From positions 1-64,000 of the forward strand of contig JAVVLW010001343.1 in the NCBI GenBank assembly GCA_034401795.1: a stretch of 64,000 nucleotides of DNA, read 5' to 3'. The translations under genes and the position numbers were made by a program. This DNA is from Chaetoderma sp. LZ-2023a. Taxonomy: Eukaryota; Mollusca; Caudofoveata; Chaetodermatida; Chaetodermatidae. This document shows, piece after piece, positions 20,880-35,607 of this stretch; the stretch's first letter is position 1, and each line of letters starts with the position of its first letter. Under the pieces are notes generated by a model. That model saw only the letters and a list, made by a program, of their open reading frames with translations, was not told the origin of the DNA and made no database searches.

Positions 20880-22950
20880 ACATGATGGATGATTTTCGGA
20901 AAGCCCAAGATGGACACCAAAAAATTGACCAATCAAGACCCCCGTTTAATATGTCGAAGCCTACTGTCATAGGATCGTTCCATCCAGTTTTTGTTGAAAT
21001 CGGGCTACTGATTGAAGGAGTACCGTTTTTAAATTGTTTCGGAAAACTTTCAGAAAATCAGAAATTGCTAGTAAAACATTGACCTATTAAAATTCTGAAT
21101 ACAATTTCAAGAAGCTACAACAATAGGGTTAATTCAGACAAATTTGGCTGGAATTGCCCAAGCGATTAATGAGGAGTAGCCTTTTAACCGATTTCCTAAA
21201 ATATTCAGAAAATCCAAAATGGCTACTGGAAAAATTGACCAATCAAAATTCTATATGCAAGTTCTAAAGCCTACCACCCTAGGCTCGTTCCAGCCAGTCT
21301 GTTTGAAATCGCTCAAGTAATTAATGAGTAAACGATTTTCAGCCATTTTTCGGAAAATTCAAGATGGCCACCGCACAAATTGACCAATCAAAATTCTGTA
21401 CATAACCTCTGAAGCATACCATTTTCGGGGCTTTCCTGCCGAGTTTGCTTATTCAAGCAGTTAATGATTTAACTGATTTCCCAAAATTTTCAGAAAAGCG
21501 AAGATGGCCGCCGGAAAATAGACCAATTAAAATTCTGTATACATGTCCCTAAATCTACCAACCTAGTATCCTTCCAGCCAAGTCTGGTTGCAATTGCTCA
21601 AGCAGTTAATGATGAGTAACGTGTTAAATGATTTCCCGCCTCTTTTAAATTCAAGATTGCCACTGGACAAATGGACCAATCATAATTCTGTATACAGGTT
21701 CTGAAGCATACCACACTAGGGTGCTTTCATCCAAATTTGATTGAAATCGGCCCAGTGGTTATCAAGGAGTAGGCTTTTAAGTGATTTCCAGAAATGTTCA
21801 GAAAATCCAAGAAGGCCAGCGGAAAAATGGACTAATCAAGATTCTGCATACATGTTCTGAAACCTACCAGCCTAGTATCCGTCCAGCCAAGTCTGGTTGC
21901 AATTGCTCAAGCAGTTAATGAGGAGTCACGTTTTAAAAAATTTCCCGCCATTTTTTGATAAATCTAAGATGGCCGTCAGTATAATGGACAAATCAAAATT
22001 CTGTATAAATGTTCTGAAGCATACTTAGCTATGGTTCTCCCATCCATGTTTGATTGAAATCGGCCCAGCGGTTATAGAGGAGTAGGCTTTTAAGACATTT
22101 CAAGAAAATCCAAGATGGCCGCCGCAAAAATTCACCAATCAAAATTCTGTATACAAGTTCTGAAACAGACCAGCATACTATCCTCCAAGCTAAGCCTGGT
22201 TGAAATTGCCCAAGCAGTTAATGAGTAGAGTTTTAAACGATTTCCCGCCATTTTCCAGAAAATTCAAGATGGCCACCTGAAAATGGACCAATCAAAATTA
22301 TGTATACAAGTTATGTTTGATTGAAATCGGCCCAGTGGTTATAGAGGAGTAGGCTTTTAAGACAATTCCAGAAAATCTAAGATGGCCACCAGAAAAATTC
22401 ACCATTCAAAATTCTGTATACAAGTTCTGAAACAGACCAGCGTACTATCCTCCCAGCTAAGCCTGGTTGAAATTGGCCAAGCAGTTAATGAGTAGCGTTT
22501 TAAACGATTTCCCGCCATTTTCCAGAAAATTCAAGATGGCCACCTGAAAATGGACCAATCAAAATTCTGTATACAAGTTCTGAAATCTACCTGCCTAGTA
22601 TCCTTCCAGCCAACTCGGGTTGAAATTGCACAAGCAGTTAATGAGGAGTAGCATTTTAAATGATTTCCTGCCTTTTTTGGAAAATTCAAGATGGCCACCG
22701 GAAAAATTGACCAATCAAAATAATGTATACATGTTCTGAAACTTATCAGCCTAGTATCCCTCTAGCCAAGTCTGGTTGAAATTGCTCAAGCAGTTTAATG
22801 GGTAGCCCTTTAAAAAAATGTTGGCCATTTTTCGTAAAATTCAAGGCTGGTCACCGGAAAAATTGAGCAATCAAAATTCTGTGTATAAGTTCTGAAGGAT
22901 GGTTGCCATGCCATAAGTTCACTTGGCCATTCTGGCCAGGTGAGGTAATA
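20880..22950 (+). mobile_element. Helentron-like satellite element, ~13 units with terminal hairpin
   Basis: Units of about 155 bp carry, in order, AAGATGGCCACCGGAAAAAT, TGACCAATCAAAATTCTGTA, CTGAAGCATACCA, CCTTCCAGCCAAGTCTGGTT and GAAATTGCTCAAGCAGTTAA. The last unit leads to GGTTGCCATGCCATAAGTTC and the hairpin CACTTGGCCATTCTGGCCAG at about 22918-22945. It is non-coding. The satellite-plus-hairpin plan fits pearl-type Helentron derivatives of molluscs (recalled, not searched). A 5' terminus was not identified. Confidence 0.65.
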
Positions 22951-23138
22951 ATCACACTCTCACTGCAGCTTTCTCGAGTAGGGTTTTCTGCCCATCCCAG
23001 GTTAAGAAATTAGACAGCTAGAACTAGCCGGTAATACTTCCCCCAAGTGCACATAGCTGCTTCACCTACTGTAACCATGCGCCGCTCTGCTCACACATCA
23101 AAGTGATGGAATAATATATAAAAAATCTCTTTCAGGGT

Positions 23139-24948
<1,810 letters not shown>

Positions 24949-25012
<64 letters not shown>
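24949..25012. repeat. (TA)n microsatellite, right of Tc1 copy 2
   Basis: Continuation of the TA tract that the transposon split. Confidence 0.95.
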
Positions 25013-25016
<4 letters not shown>

Positions 25017-26289
25017 AGAGGAGGCCGCGGCTCCATTCGAAGGCAGGTAACCAAGCCAATGACATGTCTCAAAGAGATGACTCTTACACTACTATTGAGT
25101 TCAAGCTGAGTAAAGGATTAATCTCCATTCATAGATGCAGCTGCCAAGCCTAGTCAGCAAACAATTGTAGGGAGCGAGGAGGCGCCAGCCAGCAGAATGT
25201 AAGAGATGACCGGCTTATGCGCCGCCATCCTCAGATCGGAAGATGACCATCCTCCCACGCATTATTAACCACCACAGCAGCCCATCCGCAGTGACAGAGC
25301 CAGTGGCTGCCACAAACCTCCATGCCTCTGGCTACATACACAACTAAAATAACTTTACGCCAACAGCTACTATTTTCACCACGAGAAGGCAACAAATCTC
25401 CCAAAGCCTGTTGGAATGGGTTTTCAAAAGGTGGTTTATTCAAACAGCCGTCAGATGCCCTTTCAGTGTATCATTGTCAAGAAAACCACCAAAAAGATTT
25501 CATTATAAGACTTCTTAAGTCAGCCAACATTGAGTTCTTCCAGTTAAGTTTGGTTGAAATCGGGCAAGTGGCTAATTAGAAGTAGTCTTAGCTAATTTCC
25601 TCGAGATTTTCGGAAATTCAAGACGGCCACCGATAAATTAACAATTCAAATTGCCCCTCGTCTGCTGTAAGATCATCTGCCCGTCTGTCATAAACAATGG
25701 TGGCAGGTTTCTTTGTTTATGACTATTTAGATCAAACCTGGTCAAAATTATTATATTGCCATTTAATATCTGTCTTACGAAAATGAATCTGATTTTATGT
25801 CAAAAACCCATCGCGATTTTCTACAGTATTGGAATGATTGGTGGAAGGATATTTCTTTGGTGGCACCTTTCGTAATTTTTAGTGGTTCAGTTCTATCTTC
25901 GCTGATAGCTACTTTTGGGCATAAGCTACCACCCACATGAGAACTAGGCCAATCGGGTGGAAATTTTGCCATTGGACCAAATAGTAAATTATTCAGGCAG
26001 CTCTTTCATCATCCGAGTTATTTTATACCAAATCTCGTCAAAAAGATTCTCTAGGCATCAACAATTTGCATTGTGCAAATGATGCTATCAGATGTCGCGC
26101 ATCCTAGATTTGTATTGGATCCAATGGATTTAGATAATACAGCAGTATCACATTTCGTCATATTTAGAGATAATGACTTAACTTAACTAAGAAATAGGTC
26201 AGGCTGACATAACTTCGGGACAATTATTCTATTAGACACAAGAATAACACATTCAACCAGTACATTTTGTACTGCTCTGAGCTAATTAT
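25013..26289. other. Mostly unassigned; one satellite-like fragment
   Basis: Around 25530-25650 there is a diverged fragment of the ~155-bp satellite (CCAGTTAAGTTTGGTTGAAATCG, CAAGACGGCCACCGATAAAT, split for length). The rest has short ORFs only and nothing recognisable. Confidence 0.4.
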
Positions 26290-27980
26290 ACACAATAGAG
26301 GGATTCATTTCTAATGCCCACCAAAAAAGCTAAATTTTGATTGATTCATGGCGGACATGTTGTTTTGACATATCTCCATGGAACAAACTCTAATGACCTT
26401 TAGTCCATAATCCTATCTCCCAAATTTTGTCCCGACCCGTCCAGTCATTTTCGCGAGAATTAGGTCATCCAAGATGGATGAAGAACCATTTGACCAATCA
26501 AGTTCCCTTGAACAAATTTGGTTACGGTCTTACTCGAACTGATATTTCATGAGTTTGAAATCAATCCCCAAAATGGTTTCGGAGATTTTTAGACATTTAT
26601 ACAAATTTTCCAAAATCCAAGATGGTCGATCGGCTTTGTTCGAACAAACATGGATCGCTATGCCCTAAGAATGTTTCCTGCCAAATATACTTGGAATAAG
26701 GTCCATTGGTTCTCGAGAAGACATTTTACCTTTTCCATTACTTTAGTATGGGAGCTTTTGGAAATCAGAATACCCAAAAGCATATATACAACCAATTTCG
26801 GCCACAACATCCATCAAATAAAAAAATCCAAAATGGCCACCAAACACGCTACACACGGCGGTCATATTTTTTGATGGATCAACTTCCCTTGAACAAACTT
26901 TAATAGCCATTAGTCCCTAATTATATCTGCCAAATTTTGGCGCGATCCGTTTACCGGCTCTGGAGAAAATCTTTTTTGCAAAAACTAGGTCATTCAAGAT
27001 GGCCAACTATTTGGCCAAACAAGTTCCCATGAACAAACTTGGTTCAGTTGTTCCACATAATCATATTTCATGAATTTTGAATCGTTAACCCAAGCGGCTT
27101 CGGAGAACACGATTTTTAAAGATATTTCTAAAAATAAGCCAAAACCAAGATAGCCGCAAAACTTAGGATTGTTCCTGCCAAATATAATTGAAATTAGCCC
27201 AAGTGGTTATCAAGAAGACATTTTACCTTTCCCATTGCTTTAGTATGGGAGATTTTGGCAGAAAAATGATCCAAGATGGCTGCCAAACCATTTATCCGAG
27301 AGTTTGGAAAATGGCAAATTTGAAATCAGAATACCCCAACACATGTGTAAAACCAATTTCAGCGTCAAAATCAATCAAATAAAAAAATCCAATATGCCCG
27401 CTAAATATGCTACATTTAGATTGGCCAACAGTGGTCATCTTTGTTGACAGATCAACTTCCCTTCAAAAAACTTTAATGGCCCTTAGTCACTAAGCATATC
27501 TCCCAAATTTTAGCCTGATCCCTTCAGCGGTTCTGGAGAAGTCGTTTTCGTGAAAACTAGGTCATCCAAGATTGTCGTTGAACTATTTGGCCAATCAAGT
27601 TCCCTTGAACAAACTGGTTCAACTTAAGCCCATGATATTTCATGAGTTTTGAATCAATCCCCCACGCGGTCTAAAAATTGGTCAAAAGCCAAGATGTTTC
27701 ATGAGGTTTCATGAGGTTTGAATCGATTCCCCAAGTGCTTTCGGAGATTTTTAAAGACCTTTCCTAAAAATCGGCCGAAATCCAAGATGGCCACTGGCTA
27801 AATTGGCCGATCGGCTTCGTTTGAACAAACTTGGATTGCTATGCCCTAAGGATGCTTCCTGCCAAACATAATTGAAATCAACCCAGTGATTCATGAGGTC
27901 GTTTAAAGAAAAAGTAGACGGATGGACGCTGGACGGTCGCCACGGCATAAGCTCACTTGGCCATTCTGGTCAGGTGAGCC
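26290..27980 (+). mobile_element. Helentron-like repeat, long-unit subfamily with 3' hairpin
   Basis: Repeating phrases include CAACTTCCCTTGAACAAACT, TAATCATATCTCCCAAATTT, GGCCTGATCCCTTCAGCGGT, CTAGGTCATCCAAGATGGCC and TGCTTCCTGCCAAATATAAT. The end is GACGGTCGCCACGGCATAAG followed by CTCACTTGGCCA...GGTCAGGTGAG (27951-27980). The same order of phrases occurs at 42.0-43.0 kb, so this is a transposed family and not local satellite drift. Non-coding. Confidence 0.65.
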
Positions 27981-28079
27981 AAAAATTTGGGTTTTTTCAT
28001 TAAAAAGCCTGTTTTTCACTCAAAATCTTGGACCTATTATATTGATATATATTTTGTTTCATTGCATTGAGTTACACTC

Positions 28080-28570
28080 ACTTTTACTTTCTTTTAACCA
28101 GCCATGAGCAAGATGACATCCAGAATAATAGACTAATCAGATTCTCTTGAACAACCTTGCTTCAACTCTTGGCCTAGATGACGTTTCATGAGTTTCAAAT
28201 CAATGGGCCAACTAGTTTTAAGACGTTTATATTTTTTCTAAAAATAGCGCAAAATCAAAGATGGCCACCACCCACAAATGGACGGATTGGCTTCATTTGA
28301 ACAATCAATGGTTTCTATGAAAGGCTTAAATGTGTTTTTTAAGATAGCACATTATCGGAAATGGACAAATTGACTGGACACTACACATGGACCAATCAGC
28401 TTCATTTGAACAACCTTGGATCTTTAGGACCCAACAATGCTTTCTGATACATTTGCTTGAAATCAGCCAGGTAGTTTCTTGAGAAGTTGTTTAAAGGAAA
28501 AGTTGCCGATAGAGGACAGACATTCATCATGGCATAAACACACGTGGCTTTTCAAACCAGCTGAGCTATA
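28080..28570 (+). mobile_element. Degenerate Helentron-like 3' fragment
   Basis: AAAGATGGCCACC, GAACAACCTTGGATC and AGAAGTTGTTTAAAGGAAAA are followed by a decayed GGCATAAACACACGTGGC...CAGCTGAG hairpin near 28530-28567. It is a short relative of the copy just upstream. Confidence 0.5.
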
Positions 28571-28599
28571 ATGTCCAATCACAGACTACAACAGCATTA

Positions 28600-29000
28600 G
28601 TTTAATGCCCCTTTCTAGTACAAGCTATGCTCCGCCCACACCTAGTTAATCTCCATTCACACTTTGCCGTGTTTCAATCAATCGCTCCCTGAACTTCCTA
28701 TCATTGCCCAGAAGATTATACAGGTAAGCTGTTGAATATTTTGAAACCAATTTGACTTGGTGCTGTTGCTACCATAACAGCGCCCAGTCAAATTAGTTTC
28801 AAAATATTCAATAGTATGTTTATTAAATAGTAAAGACATACAATTCACACAACGCTTAGCCCGTCTTCAATTAAGCGTTTCCTGTCTACATAATTCATGA
28901 CGTAATTGATTATGACAGCATCCTACATGTCACGTAGTTGATTATGACATCATATGATGGATGGATAAACTGGAAAGGTTCATTACCAGTACATTTTCAG
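28600..29000 (+). repeat. FB1 repeat with 5' flank, hairpin and tail
   Basis: The hairpin at 28728-28815 has arms TGTTGAATATTTTGAAACCA and GACTTGGTGCTGTTGCTACC, the right arm slightly shortened. The 5' flank (CTTCCTATCATTGCCCAGAA, TACAGGTAAG) and the tail (TTTATTAAATAGTAAAGACA, TGATTATGACATCATATGAT) match those at 48.2-48.6 kb. Confidence 0.75.
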
Positions 29001-29279
29001 CCAGTCTTTACTAGAGTGCAATAAAAATACACAAATACAAGTACTTTAAGTATATTTATTAAAAGGGCAATTGATGCTGCTATCTATTATCAACAAATTC
29101 ATAACAATTTTATGTTCAAAATAATCACAATATAAATTTTATCTTGTATTTGACATTGCACAGCACTACATTATTACACAAGCCGTCTAACACATGGCCA
29201 TGACAATGGATATATATTCACCCGTTGAGCCTAAATTTCTCATATCTGGGATAAACTTTACTATTTATTCATTCAAGGG

Positions 29280-29281
29280 GT

Positions 29282-29358
<77 letters not shown>
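29280..29358. repeat. (GA)n microsatellite 1
   Basis: Nearly pure GA for about 78 bp. Confidence 0.95.
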
Positions 29359-29379
29359 CGAGAGAGAGAGAACTTGTTT

Positions 29380-29454
29380 TACCGTAATTCCGGGGACATT
29401 TTCACGTCTCTGCCCTACACTCTGGGGACATGCCCCGTCCCCACAATTACGGTA
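29380..29454. repeat. 75-bp palindrome, TACCGTAATT...AATTACGGTA
   Basis: Arms TTACCGTAATTCCGGGGACA and GTCCCCACAATTACGGTA enclose about 35 bp. Further GTCCCCAC words follow at 29510 and 29569. Probably the remnant of a small inverted-repeat element. Confidence 0.45.
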
Positions 29455-29696
29455 GCTCAAACGATCGGGATAAGCGTGAAACGTCCAAAAAATATACTTA
29501 GAATTTGTGTCCCCACGATGCATATTTTTCTATTTTTTCACGTTTTTTCATTTCTCTCACATTGAAATGTCCCCACAAAATTATCTCACTCTCATGTAAA
29601 AAAAAAATTCCACGAGGCATACGAACACGTGATATGATAAACACTCACATGCGCAGACTAGGCGGTGGTGTAATCTCCCATCCACATACTGCTGCT

Positions 29697-29699
<3 letters not shown>

Positions 29700-29790
<91 letters not shown>

Positions 29791-29832
29791 CAGAGAGAGA
29801 GCAAGAGAGAGAGAGAGAGAGAGCGAGCAAGA
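29700..29832. repeat. (GA)n microsatellite 2
   Basis: Imperfect GA array with GGA and GCA interruptions. Confidence 0.95.
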
Positions 29833-29883
29833 GAGAAAGAGTAAACCTTTAGTGGTCAAGATTTATAAAGAATCCAAAATTTT

Positions 29884-30314
29884 GGACCTGTGAATGTCCG
29901 TTTGGAGGCCAAGCAAACTTAGTTTTGAAAATTTACCAGTAAAATGATTCGCTCAATAATCGATGTAATGATAAATTATCAAATATGGTCTCCTCCTGAT
30001 CTGCAATATTGACTTTAGTGCATTTACAATTTAATAAACACTTATTATACTGGCAGCTGTTGCTGACATAATATTTACCAGCTTACCTGTATAGCTACCT
30101 TGAAATTGAGATTCCAGGGAATTTAGCAGAAACCATATCATATTATTCATTGCTGGGTCACTGATGTTTGGTGGCTGGAATATGGTGTTATCAGATGTCA
30201 AATTCACATAGCATGGTAGCAAGTTATGCAAAATAACCATAATGCCATCATTGCCATGGTGTTACTCAGGCATAATTTATTAATGATCATGATTAGGCAA
30301 GAAAATCAAACCAT
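29884..30314. repeat. Degenerate FB2 foldback, then unassigned DNA
   Basis: GAATGTCCGTTTGGAGGCCA, TTTTGAAAATTTACCAGTA and CTCAATAATCGATG (29885-29967) are an FB2 left arm and core, with a weak right arm to about 30010. From 30010 to 30314 I see nothing definite. Confidence 0.45.
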
Positions 30315-33110
30315 GTATCCTCGTGTAGCAATATTACAGTTATGTGTACATAGACACCTCCTGCAGCAATAGCGCAGCTATGTGTAGATAGACACCTCCT
30401 GCAGCAATAGCACAACTATGTGTGCATAGACACCTCGTGCAGAAATAGCACAACTATGTGTGCATAGACACCTCGTGCAATAATAGCACAGCTATGTGTA
30501 CATAGACACGTCCTGCAGCAATAGCGCAGCTATGTGTACATAGATACCTTGCGTAGCAATAGCGCAGCTATGTGTACATAGACACCTTGTGCAGCTATAG
30601 CACAGCTATGTGTGCATAGATACCTTGTGCAGCAACAGCACCGCTATGTGTACATAGACACCTTGTGCAGCTATAGCACAGCTATGTGTATATAGACACC
30701 TCATGCAGCAATGGCACAGCTATGTGTACATAGACAACTCATGCAGCAATAGCACAGCTATGTGCACATAGACACCTCGTGTAGCAATAGCACAGCTTTG
30801 TGTACATAGGCAACTCATGCAGCAATAGCACAGCTATGTGTACAGACACCTCAGGCAGCAATAGCACAGTTATGTGTGCACAGGCACTTCGTGCAGCTAT
30901 AGCACAGCTATGTGTACATAGACACCTCATGCAGCAATGGCACAGCTATGTGTGCATAGACACCTCGTGCAGCAATAGCACAGCTATGTGCACATAGACA
31001 CCTCGTGTAGCAATAGCACAGCTATGTGTACATAGGCAACTCATGCAGCAATAGCACAGCTATGTGTACATAGACACCTCAGGCAGCAATAGCACAGTTA
31101 TGTGTGCACAGGCACCTCGTGCAGCAATAGCACAGTTATGTGTACATAGACACCTTGTGCAGCAATAGCACAACTATGTGTGCATAGACACCTCGTGCAG
31201 CAATAGCACCGCTATGTGTACATAGACACCTCGTGCAGCAATAGCACAACTATGTGTGCATAGACACCTCGTGCAGCAATAGCACCGCTATGTGTACATA
31301 GACACCTCGTGCAGCTATAGCACAGCTATGTGTGCATAGACACCTCGTGCAGCAATAGCACAGCTATGTGTACATCAGGCACCTCGTGCAGCAATAGCAC
31401 AGCTATGTGTACATAGACACCTCGTGCAGCTATAGCACAGCTATGTGTGCATAGACACCTCGTGCAGCAATAGCACCGCTATGTGTACATAGACAGCTCG
31501 TGCAGCAATAGCACCGCTATGTGTACATAGGCACCTCGTGCAGCAATAGCACAGCTATGTGTACATATACACCCCATGCAGCAATACCACAGCTATGTGC
31601 ACATAGACACCTCGTGCAGCAATAGCACAGTTATGTGTGCACAGGCACCTCATGCACCAATAGCAGAGTTATGTGTACATAAGACACTTTGTGCAGCAAT
31701 AGCACAATTATGTGTGCATAGACACCTCGTGCAGCTATAGCAGAGCTATGTGTACATAGACAGCTCGTGCAGCAATAGCACCACTATGTGTACATAGACA
31801 CCTCGTGCAATAATAGCACCGCTATGTGTACATAGACAGCTCGTGCAGCAATAGCACAGCTATGTGTACATAGACACCTCATGCAGCAATATCACAGCTA
31901 TGTGCACATAGACACCTCGTGCAGCAATAGCACAGCTATGTGTACAGACACCTCGTGCAGCAATAGCACAGCTATGTGTACATAGACACCTCGTGCAGCA
32001 ATAGCACCGCTATGTGTACATAGACATCTCGTGCAGCAATAGCACCGCTATGTGTACATAGACAGCTCGTGCAGCAATAGCACCGCTATGTGTACATAGG
32101 CACCTCGTGCAGCAATAGCACAGCTATGTGTACATATACACCCCATGCAGCAATACCACAGCTATGTGCACATAGACACCTCGTGCAGCAATAGCACAGT
32201 TATGTGTGCACAGGCACCTCATGCAGCAATAGCAGAGTTATGTGTACATAAGACACTTTGTGCAGCAATAGCACAATTATGTGTGCATAGACACCTCGTG
32301 CAGCTATAGCAGAGCTATGTGTACATAGACAGCTCGTGCAGCAATAGCACCACAGCTCGTGCAGCAATAGCACCGCTATGTGTACATAGACACCTCGTGC
32401 AATAATAGCACCGCTATGTGTACATAGACAGCTCGTGCAGCAATAGCACCGCTATGTGTACATAGGCACCTCGTGCAGCAATAGCACAGTTATGTGTGCA
32501 CAGGCACCTCGTGCAGCAATAGCACAGTTATGTGTGCACAGGCACCTCGTGCAGCAATAGCACAGCTGTGTGTACATAGACACCTGGTGAACATATAGCA
32601 CAGCTATGTGTACAGACACCTCATGCAGCAATAGCACAGTTGTGTGCACAGGCACCTCGTGCAGCAATAACACCACTATGTGTACATAGACACCGTGTGC
32701 ACATATAGCACAGCTATGTGTACAGACACCTCGTGCAGCAATAGCACAGCTATGTGTACTCAGGCACCTCGTGCAGCAATAGCACACATATGTGTACATA
32801 GACACCTCCTGCAGCAATAGCACAGCTGTGTGCATAGACACCCCGCACAGCAATAGCACAGCTATGTGTATATAGACACCTCGTGCAGCAACAGCACAAC
32901 TATGTGTACATAGACACCTCATGCAGCAATGGCACAGCTTTTTGTGCACAGGCACCTCGTGCAGCTATAGCAGAGCTATGTGCACAGGCACCTCGTGCAG
33001 CTATAGCAGAGCTATATGTACAGACACCTGTAGCTATAGTAGCTGCAGCACAGCTGTGTGCACATAGACACCTCATGTAGCTATAGCACAGCTATGTGTG
33101 CTTACACCTC
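30315..33110. repeat. 38-bp satellite array, ~70 units, with higher-order repeat
   Basis: The consensus unit is GCAGCAATAGCACAGCTATG followed by TGTACATAGACACCTCGT, 38 bp. Variants change CAG/CCG in GCACAGCT/GCACCGCT and TACATAGAC/GCACAGGC. A ~220-bp variant string (CACCCCATGCAGCAATACCA ... GCAATAGCACCA) occurs at about 31567 and again at 32142, 575 bp or 15 units apart, showing higher-order duplication. 38 is not a multiple of 3, so the ORFs cycle frames and are artefacts. Confidence 0.95.
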
Positions 33111-33228
33111 AGCTTTGTGGACGTCTAAGAAAGTAGCAATGACTTTATTTATATAATAAATAAAATCTCAAACTCACTACCATTTAATATTAACCTTTAA
33201 TAGTAAAGTCTAGATATTTTCTATTTCA

Positions 33229-33358
33229 ATGTCCATTTGCAAGTCTAGCGATCACGTTTTGGAAATTTAAAACTGGAATGACACGCTCAATTATCGTACC
33301 AGGAATTCCAGTGGTAGATTCTCAAAGATAGTCTTCACTTGCCCGGCAAATGGTCATT
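33229..33358. repeat. FB2 foldback
   Basis: Left arm ATGTCCATTTGCAAG, core ACTGGAATGACACGCTCAAT then ATTCCAGTGGTAGATT, right arm AGTCTTCACTTGCCCGGCAA. The two arms pair over most of their length with mismatches near the tip. Confidence 0.7.
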
Positions 33359-33598
33359 CTTGAAGCCCAAGCAAACGCTGGTTTTGTCCGGCTTACCTGC
33401 AGCCGTCAAAGGATGAGAAATCAATCTCATATATTAAACATTATTTTGAACTCAGTAAAGCTTGTTGTAAACTACATATACAAAACTTACTTGATACTTA
33501 CTGGGAAGTATTGGGAGGTACATTCTCTAAATTAACACAATCGATCTTTCACTGGTACATTCTATTATATAGTTAGTTATTCTGATGCAATATTGATA

Positions 33599-33705
33599 TA
33601 TATTAAATGTGATATGTTGTTGTCATATTAAATGTGATATGTTGTTGTCATATTAAATGTGATATGTTGTTGTCATATTAAATGTGATATGTTGTTGTCA
33701 TACTC
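33599..33705 (+). repeat. Four 25-bp tandem repeats
   Basis: TATTAAATGTGATATGTTGT plus TGTCA, repeated four times with essentially no divergence. Confidence 0.9.
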
Positions 33706-33790
33706 AGACATCTTGACCCATTCTTTAAAACGCTACATTTAACCCCTTATGGTAGCCGGCCAAAAACCTGCCTCTGCAGTGCTCTTGAGG

Positions 33791-33918
33791 AATGTCCATT
33801 TTCAGTTAAAGAAGACTATTTTTTAAGCTTACCACTGGAATGACTGGCTCGATAATCGAGCCAGTCATTCCAGTGATAAATTTTCAAAAATTGTCTTATG
33901 TTGGCCTGCAAATGGATT
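33791..33918. repeat. FB2 foldback with perfect core
   Basis: Positions 33833-33875 are a perfect 43-nt palindrome (21-bp arms beginning CACTGGAATGACTGGCTCGA, single-base centre). The outer arms AATGTCCATTTTCAG... and ...TTGGCCTGCAAATGGATT pair with mismatches. Confidence 0.85.
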
Positions 33919-34319
33919 TACAGTAGCAAAATTGCAATTTATGTGCAAAATATTGACCATCCAAAGGGTTAATATCAAATTTCAGTAAAACCATCCTCAA
34001 AACTTTAACCTGCTGCCATTTTGAGAACACCAACGGAAATGTGCTGCTGCCATAACCATACTTAACAATTTTCAGTATTATAGTTATCAAAACCTTTAGC
34101 ATGTTTTTACTGGTTAAGATATGACTAACCTATTTCAGAAGTGTTTGATAGGCGAGAAAATAGATTTTAACTGAAGGAAGTGAGTCACTGTAATTTGATT
34201 TTTAAAGGAAGAGTTTAAATTGCTATATATAACAACATCACATATCTCATAAGTATTGATTCAGGACAACTTTAAATCTTTCACCGTGTGTCTCAAATTC
34301 AAGACAATTAAAGAGGAAA

Positions 34320-34410
34320 GCTGTTGAATATTTTGGAATTGATTTGACTGGGACCTGTAGATGTCATAGGCAGTAACAGCACCAAGTAAAATTAGTTTCA
34401 AAATATTCAC
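34320..34410. repeat. FB1 foldback, diverged
   Basis: Outer arm CTGTTGAATATTTTGGAATT pairs with AATTAGTTTCAAAATATTCA; inner GACTGGGACCTGTAGATG pairs poorly with CAGTAACAGCACCAAGTAAA. Confidence 0.65.
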
Positions 34411-34977
34411 CTATGAGGGATCAAGAACTAACATATCTATTACTAATCACACGAAAATATATTAATATAATTAAAACCAGAATGGGAAGTAGGCGGCGCA
34501 CTATCGCGAATACCTACTCAATTGCCAACATTGATGTTGTGCACACACGCATGCACTTGCGCGTGCACACACACACACACCATGGGGGCAGAGCCTACTG
34601 TAGACATTGTCTCGCAATCGGCAATGACATGGGTTGAATTCCGCCAACTTTGACATTCTGCCCCGCCACCCTGCTCCGACCCCCAGGCTAGGGGTGAAGC
34701 CTAATATAAATGTTGTCTTGCAATGTGCAATCATATAGGTAACCTCACATAACAAATTTGAATGAATTACACCAAAAACTGTCTGAGATTTCTGGATCTA
34801 CAGACAGATGGATGGACGGAGGCATTCGCAAATTTGAAATATTCCCTGGATTTTTTTTTAATGTGTGAGGGTAATTAGTAGTCAAATTCCTTTAATTATC
34901 ATAATTAATCTCAATAAAACCTTAATCAACTTAATGATCAAGCTGACCAAAATGCAATCTGCAGTGCTATTGAGAAA
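34411..34977. other. Unassigned DNA
   Basis: Two related phrases occur (ACATTGTCTCGCAATCGGCA at 34603 and ATGTTGTCTTGCAATGTGCA at 34710), with a CA-rich patch at 34560-34580. No gene seen. Confidence 0.4.
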
Positions 34978-35100
34978 CATCCACTTGTAGGTGAAGAACA
35001 ATATTTTAGAAATTGGAAGAATGGCTGAACGGCTCGAGCCGAGCCAGTCATTCCAGGGGTAAAATTTCAAAAATAAACTTCTCCTGGCCTGTAAAGGGGA
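34978..35100. repeat. FB2 foldback, diverged
   Basis: CATCCACTTGTAGGTGAAGA on the left, GGCTCGAGCCGAGCCAGTCA at the centre, and ACTTCTCCTGGCCTGTAAAG on the right. Confidence 0.65.
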
Positions 35101-35434
35101 ATTTACTCGGCCCAGAGATAAAAGCCATTAGAGGGATAAAAACATCGGTCTTTTCTTTTGAAAACTTTGACAATTAGTATTAATTTAACTGGATGCCATT
35201 GTTGTCTTAAAATCCTGTCAAGTTATTTTCAAAATATTCAACAGCCAGTCAGCTTTAATGCATGGATGGGTTGAAATGGAGTGGCTTTATATTGCTGAAC
35301 TGATTATAAAGTTACCTTTCTTAGACCTCCTTTAAATCTACAGAAATTGACTGGTTATAATATCATTAATTTAACTTCCTTTAACCCGTTAACACTCATA
35401 TCAGCCAAAAACGGCTTCTGCAGTAATCTTCAGA

Positions 35435-35565
35435 AATGTCCATTTGCGGAACAAGAAAAAACTATTTTTGACAATTAACCACTGGAATGACTGGCTCGAT
35501 AACTGGGCCAGTCACTCTAGTAATAAATATTCAAAAATTATCTTATCTTGGCCCGCAAATAGAAA
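35435..35565. repeat. FB2 foldback
   Basis: Left AATGTCCATTTGCGGAACAA, core CACTGGAATGACTGGCTCGA / TAACTGGGCCAGTCACTCTA, right TCTTATCTTGGCCCGCAAAT. Confidence 0.75.
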
Positions 35566-35607
35566 TACAGAGAGGGAAAGGGTTAAATATATTTATGAAA
35601 AATTGGT

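Noticed and set aside
32452..32955. 167-codon ORF on the minus strand with AVLLLHEVSVH repeats, looking membrane-like
   Set aside because: It is a frame through the 38-bp satellite, repeating every 114 bp as expected from three units.
30315..33110. Possible CRISPR array (regular 38-bp period)
   Set aside because: The repeats are head-to-tail with no unique spacers, the unit itself varies, and the context is eukaryotic.
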